64,000 nt of DNA from Brachypterus glaber (GCA_958510825.1 OY294044.1:74570895-74634894); one strand, 5' to 3'. Shown: positions 1 through 11,000, counted from the stretch's first letter. Notes: a model not told the origin generated them from the letters alone. Numbers and translations are program-made.

Positions 1-453
1 GATTTCATTTTAAGATACGGCATAGTTGCGTGGGGTGGGTGTTACAATAATGTTATATCTAAATTAGAAGTTATCCAGAATACAATTTTAAAAATAGTGC
101 TAAAAAAAACTAGGTTATACTCTACCGAATTATTGTATAGGGAAGCTGGTCTGCCAATGGTTAGAACTTTGTACGTAATTCAGTGCGTTTTCTGGATTAA
201 TAAAAATGATGAAAATAAAATACCTGCCACTTACAACATTAGGTCTACTCTAGGAAATTCCCTACATATACCCTTGTTTAAAAATAATTTTACCCAAAAG
301 ACAGCATTTTACTTTGCGCCAAAATTTAATAATTTACTGCCTAGAGAAATTACCCATTTAGCTTTGTATAATAGGTTAAAACAATTTAAGTTTCAATCGA
401 AACGTTATATTATGACAAATCCAGATAGTTTTTTAAATATATTAACTGAATAA
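1..453 (+). pseudogene. LINE ORF2 C-terminal fragment (post-RT region)
   Basis: The frame is open from base 1 (LRYGIVAWG...) to the stop at 451-453, so the internal ATG at 97 is not the real start. The segment holds the hallmarks that follow the RT palm in CR1/Jockey ORF2: the 'YGIVAWGG' block, 'LEVIQNTILKIV', the 'LYREAGLPMV' block and the 'FYFAPKFNNLLPREI' motif near the end (usually YN.LP.EI). The catalytic RT motifs would lie upstream of the window. No frameshift is visible here, but the element is only partly present. It belongs to a mobile element, not a host gene. Confidence 0.75.
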
Positions 454-849
454 AAAAAAAATCGTCTTCCCTCCCGTGGAGTCTTTGTCTTTCTTCACAC
501 AAGTTACTCTCTATATATGGTACATTCGAAATTCATTTCTCACCATTCGTTTTAGTTTTTAGTTTTTAGTTTTTTTTTTTTTTTTTAGTTAGATTTCATA
601 TAAAAAAAATGCGTGTTAAACAAATTTGTTTCATACATCCCAATCAACAATATAACCTTGAGTGGTATCTCACACACAAACAATTTGTTTAGGTGATATA
701 CTAAAATTTATTTATTATTGTTAAAAAGAAAAGAAAACTTGTATTTCTATCTTAAGGTTATTATATTTAGTTAAATTATATTTTAGAACTAATAAGTTAT
801 TGTATTACTTAGAAATTAAATAAATGATTTGATTTGATTTGATTTGATT
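1..849 (+). mobile_element. 3' end of a CR1/Jockey-type LINE with (GATTT)n tail
   Basis: The window opens inside a non-LTR retrotransposon. The 3' end of ORF2 (1-453) is followed by about 370 bases of A+T-rich 3' UTR with long T runs, and by a tail of four to five GATTT units at 827-849 directly after AAATAAAT. A short microsatellite tail instead of plain poly(A) is usual for CR1/Jockey-group elements. The 5' part of the element lies outside the window. Confidence 0.75.
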
Positions 850-1222
850 AATATTTTTGCCTATAATTGGGACCAACGCGCTATTACACCACTATAAACC
901 TTTAAAATATCAGCCCGTGTATATTTATTGCAATTTAACATAGAAATTTCTCATTATTTGACTGGACTAATATAAAAAAAATAATTATTAGAGAAAAAAG
1001 CAAGGTTTTGAAAGCAGCGCATCAACTAGGTCTAGAATAAACTAAAATAGTTTCGGAAAATTGTTGAAAGTAGAATAGTGTTATTCAGTTGTAGCGTGTT
1101 CTTTGTAAGACACGTATGTGGCCGCTTAGGAGGATTTATTCCTGCATCAGCCTTGCTATCGTAGATATGCACAGGACTTGATTTATTTTATTTTATGTTG
1201 TTTCGTGAAAATATTACTTTAA
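850..1222. other. Intergenic; carries part of a dispersed repeat
   Basis: No coding signal. Bases ~895-970 recur inverted at 39500-39560 and in part at 39258-39297: shared words include TATCAGCCCGTGTA and the RC of TCCAGTCAAATAA. The unit is therefore a dispersed repeat of unknown type. Confidence 0.4.
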
Positions 1223-2172
1223 CCCTTCGTTAGGCGCGCCTCTTTTTGGCTTTGACTCAAAGACCATTTTATTTTTTGTTTAAAAAAAAACATATTTATA
1301 TTTTTAAAAACCAAATATCTTATGTTATTTATTTGGTTGTATTTAAAAGTTATTTACATATTTTTTTCAAATTATTATTGTTTTAGTAAGTATTAAGGGT
1401 AAAAGAAAAATGATATACAATTCTAACATATATTTTACATCTGTACGGTAATTTGTAAAAAAAAAATAAAAATAACTTAACAAACTTTCTGAAACTAAAA
1501 CATTTGTTTTTTTTAACATGTACGATTATAAAAAAATAAAAAACACCTAAATTAAAAGAAAAAAATATTATAAAATTTTACTCGAAATCATGCAATATTT
1601 TAGTAACTCATGCGCCTTGTACATGTGCTCTTTGCAATCGTAGTTATGATATTTTGAGCATTTTTTTTTTCGATTTATTTTCCCTTCTTATGCACATTTA
1701 GTGTCCAAAGTAATTTTTAGTTTTATAGAACAGAAAATTACCTTATTTATCAAAAACATTACGTATGAGATCTTTCATGCCCAAAAAGACTCGTGCCAGT
1801 GTCTTCCTATAAACTGCTATTTTTTTTGGTGGTAAAGACATATTGTATCTTTAATTTATCTTTAAACTAATAAACTAACTTTGAAAAACAATATTCACAA
1901 AAAGAAACCATAAAAACTTACACAAAATAAAAAAATGCAAAAATAAAAAAGGTAACGTGGTTAGTCGCGCGGTCTACAATCGTAGACCAGGCAGGTTTCA
2001 ATATGAATAAAAACAATATACCCATTCAAAGTGTGAATTATTACTGATCTAATAGATTGATGCATAATGCACAGCTACTCGAAGGGGCGCAAGCGTAAAC
2101 ACTCCGTGTAAAAAGTTACCCAGTTAAAAAAAAGCATGGTCTACGATCGTAGACCGCGCGCCTAACGAAGGG
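1223..2172. mobile_element. piggyBac-like non-autonomous element (950 bp)
   Basis: Perfect 17-bp terminal inverted repeats: CCCTTCGTTAGGCGCGC at 1223-1239 and its reverse complement at 2156-2172. The left flank is TTAA (1219-1222) and the right flank TAAA (2173-2176), which looks like a mutated TTAA duplication. CCC ends plus TTAA are the signature of the piggyBac superfamily. The interior is A+T-rich with no frame of useful length, so it cannot encode a transposase. Two short palindromes built on GGTCTAC/GTAGACC lie at 1969-1986 and 2138-2155, the second abutting the right TIR; subterminal repeats of this kind could be transposase-binding sites (inference). Confidence 0.72.
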
Positions 2173-2176
2173 TAAA

Positions 2177-2847
2177 GTTTTAGGTGAATTGTGAATATTT
2201 ATGTTTTTTTATTGTGAAATTTTAACGTGGAACTGTTGAACATGTCGACATGTCAAAGTCAATTTTTTTATAAATTTTAAAGATAATTTTTTTTATAAGC
2301 TGGCGTCTGCACAAACATCACTGTGAGTGTGTCGAGTGAGTCGATTTTGCGTAGGCCGAAAATTATATTAGATTGAGCTGGCAAGCTATCCTATGGAAAA
2401 TACCATTATTGGAATTGGAATAGGAATTGGAATAGTGTTATTTATGCATAATATTAATATTATTATAAAAAACAATGTAGGCAGGATGACTCTTAATAAA
2501 AACTATTGATTTGTCATTCATCTTATACCTACATTTATTTTAAACTGGTGTAATATGATTTTAGATTTAGGATAGAAAGAGACTCCTTTTTTCCGGCTTT
2601 CCGTTAGATTACCTACATTCAAAGAAATTCGACCTTTTGTTCGAGCTCAATCTTATGACTCTGTTTCAATATTTAAAGAGTCGATTGTCACTTTTTGGAT
2701 TGCTAGTCATTTAATGAACTGTGACAACAAAGGACGTGAAATCAGGAACTGGCCAACAGTTTCTTTTTTCTTCAAGCGTATTATAATGTTCATATTTTAT
2801 AACTGAACACACTAGTTAGAAGTGATCTATTTTTTTACAGTAAAAAA
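2177..2847. other. Intergenic, nothing recognised
   Basis: A+T-rich sequence with no gene signal. It contains a small GGAATTGGAATA direct repeat (2409-2434) and a CATGTCGACATG palindrome near 2240. No transposon ends were recognised. Confidence 0.4.
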
Positions 2848-3012
2848 ATGAGTTCATTGTTGTACGCCGTAAAAAAAAGTTACTTAGCAAAACCACCACT
2901 CTTTGACTTTGATGACAGCCATACTTCAAACTTGTTTGTTTATTATGTAAACAGGTGGTTGACTCGAGATTCTGTGCAAAAAACTTATGTGAAATTGATT
3001 AAAAATTATTGA
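2848..3012 (+). CDS. Small ORF of 54 aa, unknown
   Basis: ATG at 2848 and stop at 3010-3012. The product starts MSSLLYAVKKSYLAK and contains an acidic/aromatic stretch FDFDDSH. Composition is more protein-like than most frames here, but there is no recognised domain. It lies just upstream of a fragment (3032-3139) resembling the N-terminal helix region of transposon tyrosine recombinases, in another frame, so it could belong to the same decayed element. It may equally be chance. Confidence 0.15.
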   Translation: MSSLLYAVKKSYLAKPPLFDFDDSHTSNLFVYYVNRWLTRDSVQKTYVKLIKNY

Positions 3013-3031
3013 AAAAGAATATATGGTTTAG

Positions 3032-3139
3032 ACACCTACAAATCTTTTCGAAATTGCAAATGCTACATTAGACAAGTTACCATCGAAATCGCGAAAAGTG
3101 TACGATTTAGCCTACGAAAAAAAAAATAAAATGAGCTAA
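3032..3139 (+). pseudogene. Possible fragment of a transposon-type tyrosine recombinase
   Basis: An open stretch between two stops translates to a peptide containing LDKLPSKSRKVYDLAYEK. The pattern 'LP.KS...Y...Y..F' resembles the N-terminal SAM-like (core-binding) segment of Crypton-type/phage-integrase-like proteins common in insect genomes. No catalytic Arg/His/Tyr motifs are visible downstream. This is family resemblance from memory only, over about 30 residues. Confidence 0.22.
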
Positions 3140-3247
3140 AGAAGGTTTAAGTTTATTTCGAAAGGCTTTTATTGGCCTATTTTAATAAAAAAAAATACTT
3201 TATTACTGAATAAATAAAATTAAAAAATGAATATTAAAAAATATATA

Positions 3248-3651
3248 CAGAGCGGTCCAAAAGTCACTCTTAACTTTTGAACCAGTTGAGATATCGACTT
3301 CAAGTCTGGAACTTTTAAATAAGACAACTTAAACTATCTTTTGGCATATATTTAATACTTTCAGCTCTTAAAATGTGGGCAGGGGGGTATGGGGGCACAT
3401 TTTTTTAAACGGAAAGGGGGGTCGTGTAATACATCATTTTAAAGCTTATAAAATTCTCCATTTAACTACATATTTTTAAATTAAAAACAATTTTTTTTGG
3501 ATTTAAAATGGGGTTGAAAATGGGTATTAATGTCAAAATTCCTCTAAAAGAACAAATAATTTTGTCTTATTTAAGAGTTCTAAATTTGAAGTCGATATCT
3601 CAACTCGTTCAAAAGTTAAAAGGGGGGGAGGGTGACTTTTGGACCACACTG
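3248..3651. mobile_element. TA-flanked MITE with long TIRs (family M1, 404 bp)
   Basis: Left end CAGAGCGGTCCAAAAGTCAC (3248) and right end the reverse complement of CAGTGTGGTCCAAAAGTCAC (3651), each flanked by TA (3246-3247, 3652-3653). The similarity between arms runs far inward and includes a 'GAAGTCGATATCTCAAC' block. No coding capacity. TA duplication and CAG ends fit the Tc1/mariner superfamily. Other copies: 34182-34790, 35336-35979 and a partial one at 62925-63165. Confidence 0.75.
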
Positions 3652-3968
3652 TATATAGGATACTTGAAGAAAAAATAGTTTTTTTTACTCGTAAATTCTA
3701 CAGACTAGTAAAAAAAGCCTCACTTTTCCTCTTAGTAAATCAGTATACTATTTTTGACTAAATTTTATACAGAATATATTTTTTTATTCGATTGTATCTA
3801 AAAGCCCCACTCTTTGTTCAGTTGGACCCACAAAAAATGCAAGTTTTAAAGATGCCAAAATGTCAATTTTATTAATTACTTTATAGTTTAAGTAAGATTT
3901 TAAGAAAGCTTAGAATAATTTGACATATTGTCGGTTTTTCTTTGTTTATTAGTAGTCTCTAATAAGTT
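3652..3968. other. Intergenic with a shared repeat segment
   Basis: No gene. The stretch at 3778-3825 (TTTTTATTCGATTGTAT, then a CTTTTTGTTC-like block) recurs at 14750-14795 and inverted near 61000-61035, so it belongs to a dispersed repeat also linked to the hairpin family at 60722-61010. Confidence 0.35.
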
Positions 3969-4073
3969 AATAATAATAATAATCGTTTATTTAGCACAGC
4001 TGGCTATACACTACAATATTTATATATTAAAGTTTCTAAATGTTTTTACAAATACAAATACCATCAAAAACTA

Positions 4074-5413
4074 TTAAAAATGAGTTTTAACATATTGATA
4101 CAGTAAACTTTTAATACTGTTAAGATTATCACAATTTTTAATACTAGTAGGTAACTGGTTAAAAGTTTGCAAGGCTTTAAAAAATATTGATTTTTCCGTT
4201 TTCTTTTGCTTAACTGGTTCAATAACAAAATCTAAATTATTTCTGGTAGCATATTCGTGAACCTCATGAACATACTTTAATTGACTTGATAAATATTCGG
4301 GCAGTAATTTAAATTTCATTAAGAAAATATATGTTAAAGTTTTAAATAATATTCTTTGTTTAATATTCATCATATTTAACGTTTCTAGCATAATACTAAT
4401 AGGTGTATACCTACTACATTTAAGTATAATTCTCATACACTTGTTTTGGACAATTTGAAATTTATTTATTTGATCTTTATTTAGTAAAAAAAGTATAGTT
4501 GAACAATATTCTACATGTGGGGCAATAATTGACTTATAAAGTAAGAGCTTAGTATATAAACTTAAAGATTTTCCTATTCTACCCAGAAAAAACATTTTTC
4601 TCGACATTTTATTTAATATATAATTTGCATGGTTTATAAAATTTAATTTAGAATCTATTATTACGCCCAAATATTTAATTTCCTCCACTTTTTCCAAATT
4701 TATATTAATTATTGTAATATTATTATTTATTGCAACTGCATTACCTATAACTATATATTTTAATTTATTTACATTTATACATAATTTATTAGCACATAGC
4801 CAATTAAAAATATTATTTAAGTCTCTATTTATTATTGTGATCATTTCATTAATATCTTTACCTATCAAATAAACCATGGTATCGTCTGCGAACATTTCAA
4901 TTTCACAAGAGGCAACACATTTTGGCAAATCATTAACATAAATTTTAAAAATATCAGGTTCTATGACTGTTCCCTGCGCTACTCCATCATCAATAATAAT
5001 CTCAGCTGAAACACTATTCTTAAATTTAACTTTTTGCTTTCTGTTGCGAAAATAACTTTCAAAAAACTTTAGCACAACGCCACTGACCCCCATTTTTTTC
5101 AATTTTTTTAACAGAAGCTTTCTATTGATTGTCTCAAAAGCTCTTTTAAAATCAAGGAACACTGCCAAAACAATGCAATTTTTGTCTACTGCTCTCAACC
5201 ATTTATCTGTTATTTTTAAAACCACTGATTCACATGAATGTTTCTGTCTAAATCCAGATTGGTTTTGTACTATCACATTATATTTATCACAAAAGTTCAT
5301 CAGCTGCTTTTTAACTCTAAAATTTTTTCTAAAGAAGGTACCATATTTATAGGTCTATAATCTTCACATTTATTTGAATTTAAAACTTTTTGTACCGGGA
5401 TAATACAAGATGT
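4074..5413 (-). pseudogene. LINE ORF2 reverse transcriptase region
   Basis: The long frame 5300-4074 (408 codons) carries the RT core: QSGFRQKHSC (motif 1), LDFKRAFETI with the first catalytic Asp (motif A), GVAQGTVIEPDIF (motif B; usual form GVPQGS.LGP) and FADDT (motif C, both Asp present), followed by the CR1/Jockey thumb and C-terminal region ('VEYCSTILF', 'FQIVQNKCMRII', 'FNQLPTSIK'). The RT motif 0 (EDYRPINMVP) is at about 5390-5340 in a different frame, so a frameshift separates it from the rest. The catalytic residues survive, but the gene is broken. Role: target-primed reverse transcription of the element's own RNA. Confidence 0.8.
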
Positions 5414-6216
5414 TTAACAACAATCTGGAAAAATTCCTTTTTCTAGGGACAAATTTACCACATCCAATATTCTGTTCCCAATAACCTTTGAAGCATCTTT
5501 TATTATATTTACTGAGATTTGGTCATCTGTTCCGCCAGTGTTTTTTAGTTCTTTTATAATAGTATTAAGTTCATTCATTTTAATTTTCTCAAATTTTTCA
5601 AAAGTACCATATGTTACCACGTTTTTAAAACATTATAATTTCTAACCTCAGGAATATTACTTATAATTTCTTTAATACTATTTAAAAAGAATTTATTAAA
5701 TTTCTCACTTATAACCCTTTCGTCTGAACAGTTTTGCCCATTAAAACTAATATTGTCTTCAGCTTCATTTTTTTTGCTTGGTAATAATGTTTTTAAATGT
5801 TTCCATAGTACCGGACTATTATTTATATTTTGATCGATGGTTTTGTTAAAATATACTTCTTTTTCTTGTCTAATTAAACTTGTTACTTCATTTTTTGCAT
5901 ATTTATATTCCTGCCATATAACCTCACTACTCGTAAATACTGCCTCTTTATATTTTCTGTCTCTAATTTTCATTTTTTTAATTATTTCTGCATTAATCCA
6001 TTTATTTTGTATATGTTTTTCTTGTATTTTTTTTTCTTTTATTGGACACATTTTATCTAAAACACACTTAATTGTATCATTTAATGAGTCTGCCAGCAAG
6101 TTCACATCAGTTAAATTGTTATTCCAATCAGTTTCGAGTAACTTTTGTTGAAAGTTATTTTCATCATAATTTTTTAACTCACGTTTTTTTACTGTTACTT
6201 TTTTATTACTATCCAT
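5414..6216 (-). pseudogene. LINE ORF2 linker between endonuclease and RT
   Basis: Two overlapping minus-strand frames, 6216-5614 and 5620-5414, cover the region between the endonuclease and RT. It contains the basic 'KWINAEIIKKMKIRDRKYKEA' type segment (broken here for length: NAEIIKKMKIRDRKYK), a VLWKHLKTLLPSKK block, and just before the RT 'NTGGTDDQISVNIIKD' (compare the common K..GIDGI....K) and LEKGIFPD. These are conserved spacer motifs in Jockey/CR1 ORF2. A frameshift lies at about 5615-5620. Confidence 0.7.
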
Positions 6217-6227
6217 TATATTTAGAT

Positions 6228-6856
6228 TTACAGTAAGTCTTGAATGGTCACTAATTCTTGGTGTGTGATGTACATTATGTGTAAAACTTTTATTATTGGT
6301 TCTATTAATGTTTTGGTATCCTTCTGTATTCTTGTTGGTTCTTGTACTAATTGTGTAAGCCCATTTTGATATATTAAATTGTTACATTTTTCTGCATAAA
6401 AGTCCATCTTTAATAAATCTAGGTTAAAATCACCCTGTATAATAAGACTTTTTTCAGATATATCCATATTTTCTAGGTAATTTTTAAAATACTCAATAAA
6501 TTTGGGATTTTCTTTTTGAGGGGGGTGATATAATGTTGTAATAAGCAAGTTTTCATTTTGTATTCTGATTTCCAATTCTATTATCCACAAATATAAATCC
6601 AAGTTCTCTATTTTAGTTACTTTATATTTAAATCCCTCTTTTATATATACTAAGACTCCTCCAGTACGGCTATTTGTGGTTAAACATTTTTCATGCTTAT
6701 ATCCATTCATTTTTAGTTCAACATTATCGATATACTTGGTTACATGGGTTTCTGTGAGAGAAATCACTATTGGTCTCCAATTTTCAACCAAATTTAAAAT
6801 ACTATCTTTATTATTTAAAAATCCCTGCACATTTACACATATTATACTATTTTGGT
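6228..6856 (-). pseudogene. LINE ORF2 apurinic-type endonuclease domain
   Basis: The minus-strand frame contains the order of motifs of exonuclease-endonuclease-phosphatase domains: an N-terminal ICVNVQGFLNNKD segment, SLTETHV with the metal-binding Glu, a GGVLVYIKEG strand, LYHPPQ, and GDFNLDLL with the catalytic Asp and Asn. The C-terminal SDH-type motif is displaced by a frameshift (the plus strand near 6240-6265 reads, in another minus frame, as ...RISDHSRL). No clean ATG in frame precedes the domain. In the active element this enzyme would nick the genomic target. Confidence 0.72.
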
Positions 6857-6989
6857 ATATTATTGGTGTTTTTTCATTATTTAATTGCTATACGTACTTT
6901 GTTTTATGATTTTCATTTTTAGTTTTCTTCTTGAAACATGTACAAGCACTTTTATTTAATGCACTGTGACTTACATCCAAATTAAGTTG

Positions 6990-7963
6990 TAATTTTGTGC
7001 TTATGGTGTGACAATTTATACACTTTAATGTATCTGATTTGCAATTTTTTGTTTCATGGTTTTCAGCACATTTTAAACAAGTGGTATCATTTGTACATTT
7101 ATCGGCAAAATGATTGTATCTATAGATCTACCACATTTAAAACATTGAACTATATTATGATATTCAATTATTTTGCACTCTCTCCATCCCATATGTAATT
7201 TTTCCCTTTGCATTAATTTTTCAAATTCATTGCTGTTTACCTCTACTATTATATTTCCACAATTTGTTTTATTCTTTTTTACATATTTTCTGACAACCTT
7301 TATTTTATCCTCCATATTAGCTAAATCATTTTGCATCACTAGATAACGTACTATCTCACTATTTTCTTTATCTACGACTTCGTTTTCAACATTTATAATC
7401 ATGAGCTTGGGGTTTTTTATTTTTGGAGTTTCTACTTCATATTATTCACCTAATTCCTTTTCCATAGTTTCCTTAACTTTTTCTACAGCTGCTTCATCGT
7501 TTAAATTTATAATACCACCATTCTTTATTGGTTTTACTTTTTCAATTCCAACTGATAATTCAACTGGGTTTATTACTTCCTTAATCGCATTTCTTGTTTC
7601 ATTACAGCTTTGGGTTTCTTTTGGTTTTACCATAAGTGTGTTTCTATTTTTCTTTGCAGTGTCAGCATAACTTAATTTATTATTAACATCACCATTTAAG
7701 TTTACATTTTTAATAATTTTTGAGTGTTCTTCTAGAGTTTCTATACAAAGTTTTAAAGCACATTTCAACTCTTTAAACTGACTTATAATACTGTTTTCGT
7801 TACAGCTTTCACATTTATATCCAATACTTTCATTACTAATTATTATTTTATACTCTTCTTCTGTTATTTTAGTACAATTTAAAAGGAAATTTCCTTCACA
7901 CAGAAAACATTCTAATTTTCTACGCCTTGAACTTATATTTTCATTACAAATTTTACAGGCCAT
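6990..7963 (-). pseudogene. LINE ORF1: PHD-like finger plus zinc knuckles
   Basis: Frame 7963-7442 starts MACKICNENISSRRRKLEC, with paired cysteines (CKIC, CFLC, NCT, CESC) spaced like a PHD/RING-type finger over residues 1-56, then a low-complexity Lys/Asn linker. A second frame, 7402-7073, carries an RNA-binding-like segment ending in CFKCGR. After a one-base shift the sequence reads on through knuckle-like CLKCAENHETKNC and CINCHT (about 7095-7005). PHD-type fingers plus CCHC knuckles are known in ORF1 proteins of CR1-group LINEs; the protein would package element RNA. At least two frameshifts disable it. Confidence 0.65.
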
Positions 7964-7990
7964 GTTGTATTTGAACTACTTGAAGTGGTT

Positions 7991-8433
7991 CAAGTAGTCT
8001 ACTTCGGTAACTGCTACACTTGATCTACTATCTTCCTAACCTCACTTTAATTGTCTAAATGTTATTAAATTTAATGTTTATTTAAATATGGGTTACATCT
8101 TATAACCTGTATTTGCTAAACTGTATAAAGTCTCTATCTTACGTTTAAAAACATTTTTAAGTATATTTCACTTTTATTAACCACAATTCAAAACTTTTTA
8201 CTAAGCGTGAATACTTGAACTTGACTTTACCTTGACATATAATGTGTGAATGCGAATAATGTTAAATAACAGTAACTGCTGTTATTATATGTAAGGCTCT
8301 ACACCGTGTATTTGAAATAGCGTCGGAAAAAAAATACACAAATAGCTCATGGTATAACTAACATTTTCCGTGAAAATTAAAAAAATATATGCAGTAGTTT
8401 CAGAATGGGATTTTTTTTGTAATGTACCTTTTA
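7991..8433. other. Intergenic; isolated fold-back terminus at 8300
   Basis: No gene. Bases 8301-8330 (ACACCGTGTATTTGAAATAG, then CGTCGG) match the left end of the 42953-44120 fold-back family, so a truncated copy sits here. The rest is unassigned A+T-rich DNA. Confidence 0.4.
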
Positions 8434-8672
8434 GGGAACGTTCAAGTATTACGTAACGCAAATTGTACCAAAATTCATACACTTCATACACCAGTTCTCG
8501 CGTTATTATAGATTATACAGATTTCATATTTTGGCTACCCCCCCTAATAGGGGGTGTGTTAGGGGGGATAGCCAAAATATGAAATCTCTACAGCTTTGAA
8601 TAACGCGAGAACCGAGGTATGAAGTGTATGAATTTTGGTACATTTTGCGTTACGTAATACTTGAACGTTCCC
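8434..8672. mobile_element. Palindromic MITE, PIF/Harbinger-like (239 bp)
   Basis: The element is almost one inverted repeat: GGGAACGTTCAAGTATTACG at 8434 pairs with its complement ending at 8672, and similarity continues to a short centre around 8540-8560 containing C/G runs. TTA flanks both sides (8431-8433, 8673-8675). A 3-bp TTA duplication with GG-starting TIRs is typical for PIF/Harbinger elements. It has no coding capacity. Confidence 0.7.
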
Positions 8673-8675
8673 TTA

Positions 8676-9355
8676 GCCGTACGTCAATTTCACGCTGTGA
8701 AAAAATATATGATAAATAATAAACTGAAAAAACATATTTAATCATATATGATTTATATATTTATATATAAAAAATAAATATATAAAAAATTTAAACACAA
8801 TATTTAGTAAATCTTATGGGAAATAAAACATTAAACTCCGTAGTAAATTTATGATTTTCTTTTAAAAAAGGTTTTTTTGCTGCATAAAAGTTTTAAATCT
8901 CGGAGTTATCAAGGAGGCGGAGGCGGGAGATGTTTTACGACCCAGGAAAATTTGTATCGTTTATAGCCTGCACCGCGTATCGTAAAGGGTGTTCTCTTAA
9001 ATAAAAATGTAAAGTAAATTTTAACTTTCTTCCCGAGCCTACACGCTTTTTAACCTTTTCCTCCTGTATCCATTTTTTCTTCAATCTTAACAAAACTTTA
9101 CTAATCATTAAACTTTGCCAAGTCTACTTGCTCACATCGTGCTTCCAATAACTCGATAGCTTGTGCTTTTTTAACATCATTTAATTGATGCATTTCTAAT
9201 TATGTACTTAATATAATTAATTTAATTAAATCCTTTATTGATTATGTACTTTATAATTATTATAAATAATTTTGACAAATATTGTCAACATTGACAACTG
9301 CATTGTTTGTAAACAATTATTCAATTTACACAACTAGATTTTCTATCTTGTTTTT
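8676..9355. other. Intergenic, nothing recognised
   Basis: Very A+T-rich sequence with TATATA tracts (8700-8790) and no coding or transposon-end signal recognised by eye. Confidence 0.35.
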
Positions 9356-9359
9356 TTTT

Positions 9360-9605
9360 CGGATCCAACTGTATAATAAACCTGTATGATATTAATTTGT
9401 CGGCCTAGGCCGCAAATGTAAAATAGCCGACGTTGATTGGTTGCTTTATATTGAAACTGATGACATTTGAATTCTAACCTCAAATTTGTTGTCAAAAATA
9501 CAAATGTATTTATTAATACATTTATTATTATTAATATTAATATTAAAATCGAATAAAAAAATAGTGTATGATACACGGACGAAAACTGTTTTTAGGGCGA
9601 GTTAA
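9360..9605. repeat. Dispersed repeat shared (inverted) with 60780-61010
   Basis: The segment matches the reverse complement of 60780-61010 over most of its length. Shared words include CCTAGGCCG-/CTAGGCCG-type blocks, GTTGTCAAAAATACAAATG, and the end ACTGTTTTTAGGGCGA. Only one side of the hairpin seen at 60722-60796 is present here, so this copy is truncated at about 9605. Confidence 0.5.
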
Positions 9606-9655
9606 ATACACCTTTATATTTTATTATTGCTTGTCAGCACATTCTATTATATATA

Positions 9656-10666
9656 CCGGGTGCCACAAAATAGTGGTACACCCCTATTACTTTTTTGTTT
9701 AATAGTTTATCAAAATGAAAGTTGGAGGATTTAAATAATATAATTAACTGCATTTTTTATATTGTAAAAAATATTCTGTCACTTCCGGTCTTGCCGGAAA
9801 TTACCTTAACTTTTGATTTTTAAATGGAACACACTGTATATTTTTACATATTTTAATTCAAAATTAAATTCTGAGTACAACCATGTATATATTTGTCAAT
9901 TTTTGACAGAACATGTAATTTTTTATTCAAATTTTAATTTTAAATCTAGTTAGCTTTGAAATATGCAAAATTATTCTTGGCTTAGTAATTTTCTTAGGGA
10001 AAATATGAAACAATCTTTTATTTATTTACCGATTTGGATCTCTTTAAAAATAGGCAAATCATTTTTTCAATAAAACTCAATTTTTAGAACAAAAGAAGCC
10101 AAAGTTGTTTTATTGTTGATTTTTCTTTTTTATTTTTAAAAGAAATTTTTTGCTAATAAATTTTGATTGAAACACAATGATATGGGTATTAATTTTTTAA
10201 GAAAAAAATATGTGATCTACTACGGTACCAGTACCTTCCCATTAAAAAAAAAAGAGTTTTATGAAAAAATTTTTTTGCCTAGTTTTAAAGAGCTCCAAAT
10301 TGATAAATAATAAAACAAAACATTGTTTCATATTTTTCCTAAGAAAATTACTAAGCTACTAATAACTTTGCATATTTCAAAGTTAACTAGATTTAAAATT
10401 AAAATTACATGTTCTGTCAAAAATTGACAAATTACATATGGTTGTACTCAGAATTTAATTTTAAATCAAAATATGTAAAATATACAGGGTGTTCCATTTA
10501 AAAATCAAAAGTTAAGAATATTTCCGAAGAAACCGGAAGTGACAGAATATTTTTTACAATGTCAAAAAATGCAGTTTATGCAATTATTTACATCCTCCAA
10601 CATTAATTTTGATAAATTAATAAACAAAAAAGTTATAGGGGTATACCACTATTTTGTGGCACCCGG
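9656..10666. mobile_element. 1.0-kb fold-back element with CCGGGTGCC ends
   Basis: Left end CCGGGTGCCACAAAATAGTG (9656), right end its reverse complement (10666), TA on both sides (9654-9655, 10667-10668). Almost the whole element is palindromic: the left arm blocks (CACTTCCGGT, GAGTACAACCATGTATAT, TTTTGACAGAACATGTAA, CTAGTTAGCTTTGAAATATG) all recur inverted in the right arm. The centre near 10160-10250 is A+T-rich. A second pair of TA-flanked termini lies inside each arm (GGAACACACTG|TA at ~9834 and TA|CAGGGTGTTCC at 10486), suggesting composite build-up. No ORF. Confidence 0.8.
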
Positions 10667-10689
10667 TATATATAAATCATTATTGTAAA

Positions 10690-11000
10690 GCCAGTCTTAA
10701 TACATAATAGCTACCTGTAATTATTTGTATATCTGTAAACTATATAAATAAATTGTTTGGACTTTTTGAAGTTCATAATTGGCGCAGTCGGTAGGTAGTC
10801 ACGAAGTTTCCATCGCAGAAAACTTTAGTAGTTCTTTCTACGAAGTGACTATTAAACGAACTTTGGAACTTTCGCGAATCATTTGGTGATAATGGAAAGT
10901 GGGAACTCTAACCGAAAAAAAACACAGGTAATTATTTGTATACCTATAAAAATAAATTGTTTTTTTCGGAGTTTCCTTTTTAAAGTTCATAATTGGCGAT
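10690..11000 (+). mobile_element. Ty3/gypsy-type LTR end and primer-binding-site relic, duplicated
   Basis: Bases 10715-10795 look like an LTR 3' end: a TATATAAATAAA box, then TTCATAATTGGCGCAGTCGG. TGGCGCAGTCGGTAGG right after the LTR end resembles the tRNA-Ser primer-binding site of 17.6/297-type gypsy elements (from memory). A second, degraded copy of the same block (GTAATTATTTGTATA ... GTTCATAATTGGCGATTGCC) lies at 10928-11003. No gag or pol sequence follows, so only LTR/leader fragments remain. Confidence 0.45.
10780..10795 (+). other. Putative primer-binding site (tRNA-Ser type)
   Basis: TGGCGCAGTCGGTAGG follows a TTCATAA-like LTR edge. In Ty3/gypsy elements the minus-strand primer tRNA pairs here by its 3' end. 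The identity rests on remembered similarity to 17.6/297-type sites. Confidence 0.4.

Larger units (their letters stand above)
3969..7990 (-). mobile_element. Near-full-length CR1/Jockey-group LINE, inactivated
   Basis: Read on the minus strand the order is ORF1 with a PHD-like finger and zinc knuckles, then ORF2 with an apurinic-type endonuclease, a linker, and the RT, then a 3' UTR ending in an (ATT)n tail at 3968-3985. This is the standard layout of CR1/Jockey-group LINEs. Several frameshifts and an in-frame stop before the endonuclease break both ORFs, so this copy is not functional. The 5' end was not fixed; no target-site duplication was identified. The next minus-strand ATG is at 7963. 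Confidence 0.8.
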
